In this document: in pieces, positions 4,354 through 6,128 of the stretch
How positions within the stretch are numbered: the stretch's first letter is position 1
How the letters are laid out: every line of letters starts with the position of its first letter
Source: Myxococcales bacterium
GTDB lineage: Bacteria > Myxococcota > Polyangia > Fen-1088
Direction: 5' to 3'
NCBI GenBank assembly: GCA_003157315.1
Contig: PMJE01000503.1
Span: 10,618-16,745, forward strand
DNA: 6,128 bases
Notes under the pieces: generated by a model
Databases searched by the model: none
What the model was told of the DNA's origin: nothing
The model's input: the letters and a program-made list of their open reading frames with translations, nothing else
Translations under genes and position numbers: made by a program

Positions 4354-5628
4354 TTAGCGTGCCTCTTTCGGTGGCGGGGGTGGAGCCTGGGGTCGTTTCG
4401 GCTCGGAGAAGACTTGGCCTGATGCAAGCTGCACGCGATCGGCCCGCAACGCCTTCACCGCGCCGTAGGTGCCGCCTTCGCCGCTCACTGTGAGTTTTGT
4501 GCCGACCTTGATGGCATCCTCTGCCTCATCACGCAACTTGGGCGGCAATGTCACGAGCGCGCCATCTTGCAGAACCAGAATTTCGATCTCGCCCTCGGGA
4601 TTGTTCACCAACTGGAACACGCTGGACGAGTCTTCAATCGTCTTGAGCGCACGCGGAGCGGGGCGCCCGGGTGGCGGCGTCGCGGGATCGAGAACCGCTC
4701 CCGTCGCAGTTAGGGTGAGCTTGTCTGCGCGCACGAACGATGCGGTCCCGTCGCCCTCAGCCCGAACCCTGGATCCTGCGACGAGCTGCGGATTTGAAAC
4801 GGTCGGCCGGATGCGAATGAACGTGCTGTCCTTGAGAAGCAACCCGTCGACGTCGCCATGCGGATTGAGCAGAACGCGGGCGACTTCACCCTCATGGGAT
4901 ACCGGGGTCAAATCCACGCGAAGACGCTCGACTGTTCGCACCTCACCGCTCGGAAGCTTCACCGTTTCGATCTCAAGCGAGCTGCCCTGTGGGTAATTTC
5001 CACCCTTGCCCGTGACCGTGATCGTGTCTCCTGCTTTGAGCCCCAGCGTCTCGATTCGCGCTTTCTTTCCGGCGCGAGCACTGGTGCCATCGACGAAAAG
5101 GATGCCATCCACGGTTCCACGCGGATCTGTCGAGAAGCCATGAATCTTTCCGGTGACCGTCATCGACCGGAGGCTGTCTTCGTGCGGACCCTTGCCCTCC
5201 TTGGGGCCATGCTTGCCTCCACGATGGGGCCGTGGGCCAGCGCCGGGACCTCCAGGTGGTGGAGGTGGTGGCATATCGGCACGCACGATCACGACGTTGC
5301 CCTTGGTTACCGACGCACGGACAAGCGCGCGTCCTGTTGGGCCGTTCACTGCATCGCCTTCCACGCGCACGGCATCTCCAGGTCGAAGTAGCGTGGTGTC
5401 AGAAGCAATCGCGTGGGGCGGAAAGCGCACGACCGTGGCGTCTTCCAGCACGATGCCATCTATGTCCCCTCTGGGTGACACAAGGTAGCGCGCGAACTTG
5501 CCATCGACGCTCATGCGCACAGGGGCTTGCGGCGAGGGACCCGGGGGTTGGGCTTCGCCAGACGAGCTGTAGGCAGTTCCAGCAGAAATGAGAGTGAGAA
5601 GAAGGAGTGAGCGACCGAGGTTGGACAT
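4354..5628 (-). CDS. Exported protein with four beta-rich (OB-like) repeats, function unknown
   Basis: A complete 424-residue protein. Residues 1 to about 26 form a Sec signal peptide (LLLLTLISAGTAYSSSGEA) with no lipobox cysteine, so it is probably periplasmic or secreted. The mature part contains four diverged units at about residues 40-118, 155-233, 245-313 and 333-405. Each follows the plan G-(K/E)-(V/I/F), then P-(R/H/E)-G-(D/T/E)-(V/I)-(D/E)-G-(I/L)-(L/V)-(L/F)-x-D, then a strand, then G-(D/T/S)-x-(V/I/L)-x-(V/A)-(E/T/S)-G. This alternating pattern suggests small beta-barrels similar to OB-fold or DUF5666-type domains, which is inference. A Pro/Gly/His/Lys-rich linker (about 119-151) separates units 1 and 2, and a proline-rich tail ends the protein. 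Unit 4 is the most diverged. The start ATG at 5626-5628 has CGGAGG about 7 bases upstream. I do not recognise the family with certainty. It is divergent from the MFS gene and convergent with the stress operon. Confidence 0.85.
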   Translation of the reverse strand: MSNLGRSLLLLTLISAGTAYSSSGEAQPPGPSPQAPVRMSVDGKFARYLVSPRGDIDGIVLEDATVVRFPPHAIASDTTLLRPGDAVRVEGDAVNGPTGRALVRASVTKGNVVIVRADMPPPPPPGGPGAGPRPHRGGKHGPKEGKGPHEDSLRSMTVTGKIHGFSTDPRGTVDGILFVDGTSARAGKKARIETLGLKAGDTITVTGKGGNYPQGSSLEIETVKLPSGEVRTVERLRVDLTPVSHEGEVARVLLNPHGDVDGLLLKDSTFIRIRPTVSNPQLVAGSRVRAEGDGTASFVRADKLTLTATGAVLDPATPPPGRPAPRALKTIEDSSSVFQLVNNPEGEIEILVLQDGALVTLPPKLRDEAEDAIKVGTKLTVSGEGGTYGAVKALRADRVQLASGQVFSEPKRPQAPPPPPKEAR

Positions 5629-5718
5629 GGATTTCCTCCGAATGTTGAGTTCGCCTGCGATGCAGGAAACATGCCGTGCCCAAGCCGCCGCAAAACAATG
5701 GGGAAGCGGTCAACGATG

Positions 5719-5735
5719 CGCCATTGAGAATGGCG
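5719..5735. repeat. Short perfect palindrome in the 245-bp divergent intergenic region
   Basis: CGCCATT (5719-5725) and AATGGCG (5729-5735) are perfect 7-base inverted arms around GAG. It lies 91 bases upstream of the repeat-protein start and 139 bases upstream of the MFS start. It could be an operator for a dimeric regulator. Otherwise the region 5629-5873 shows only the Shine-Dalgarno sequence of the minus-strand gene; no convincing -35/-10 pair was found. Confidence 0.3.
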
Positions 5736-5873
5736 TCTTCACTCAGAATGATGGAGCGAGAGGATTGCCCTAGTGAAATCACGGTGAAACGCGTCCCATG
5801 ATCTAACGGCATACCGTGTGCATCGCCGCTGGTACCGCCAGTCTCGCGTGACCAGTACACTCGTGCAGTCGCC

Positions 5874-6128
5874 ATGAAGAAAGCGCGCGAAACTGATGGC
5901 TCCATGGAACCCCCAAAGTCACCTTCGCGGCTAACCCTGCGTGGCCTGGATTGGCTCAATTTTCTCCTCGCAGACGTGCGAACGGGCGTCGGGCCGTTTC
6001 TCGCGATTTACCTGGCTGGCTACAAGTGGGACGAAGAGCGGGTCGGACTGGCGCTCACGGTCGGCGGAATCGCAGGAATCCTCACGCAGACGCCGGCCGG
6101 AGCGCTGGTTGACTTTCTTCGATCGAAG
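5874..6128 (+). CDS. MFS transporter, N-terminal part (continues beyond the window)
   Basis: The 85 visible codons encode a short polar N-terminus (to about residue 20), a first helix (about 23-45, LDWLNFLLADVRTGVGPFLAIYL), a loop KWDEERVG, a second helix (about 53-77, LALTVGGIAGILTQTPAGALV) and the start of the motif A loop GALVDFLRSK. That pattern (G-x-L-x-D between helices 2 and 3) and the DWLNFxLADVxTGxGPFLAxYL start are typical of a subgroup of major facilitator superfamily permeases in the inner membrane. Substrate unknown. The start is uncertain: neither ATG 5874 nor ATG 5904 (MEPPKSPSR) has a good Shine-Dalgarno sequence. Either keeps both helices. Confidence 0.85.
   Translation, partial: MKKARETDGSMEPPKSPSRLTLRGLDWLNFLLADVRTGVGPFLAIYLAGYKWDEERVGLALTVGGIAGILTQTPAGALVDFLRSK

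Noticed and set aside
4469..5591. Plus-strand open frames opposite the repeat protein
   Set aside because: Low-complexity Ser/Arg/Pro-rich shadows of the minus-strand gene, which has a signal peptide, an RBS and repeats.
1..6128. CRISPR array, tRNA/rRNA gene, complete insertion sequence or replication origin
   Set aside because: No regularly spaced repeats, tRNA-like cloverleaf, transposase or terminal inverted repeats were seen on either strand.

Overview
This is a 6.1 kb stretch of a high-GC, Gram-negative-looking bacterial chromosome. A XylR/DmpR-type sigma-54 activator, a matching -24/-12 promoter, a PhoH ATPase and secreted proteins with Sec signals fit a proteobacterium or a relative such as a deltaproteobacterium/myxobacterium. 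That placement is inference and weak. No tRNA, rRNA, CRISPR array or complete insertion sequence was seen.

Layout. (1) 1-625, minus: N-terminal 208 residues of a PhoH-family ATPase, cut by the window edge. (2) 749-1492, minus: a secreted SGNH/GDSL hydrolase with a candidate sigma-70 promoter upstream. (3) 1651-1773, plus: a 40-codon relic of a radical SAM gene that stops just after the CxxxCxxC cluster motif. (4) 1768-3462, minus: a sigma-54 activator with XylR_N, V4R, AAA+ and Fis-type HTH regions. Its reading frame is broken about six times, always in the same direction, mostly in the linker. (5) 3709-4154, plus: a two-gene operon of a coiled-coil sll1863-type stress protein and a 49-residue lmo0937-type membrane protein, preceded by a good sigma-54 promoter match at 3574-3589. 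(6) 4354-5628, minus: an exported protein built of four diverged beta-rich repeats, convergent with the stress operon across a strong GC hairpin. (7) 5874-6128, plus: the start of an MFS transporter.

The most coherent unit is 1768-4154. A ligand-sensing sigma-54 activator faces a small stress/envelope operon, and the shared intergenic region holds a GG-N10-GC promoter and repeats that could be activator sites. The activator is split by frameshifts as sequenced, so either the circuit is decaying or this stretch contains sequence errors. The truncated radical SAM relic abutting the 3' end of the activator suggests a past rearrangement there. The rest of the window reads as ordinary intact chromosomal genes.
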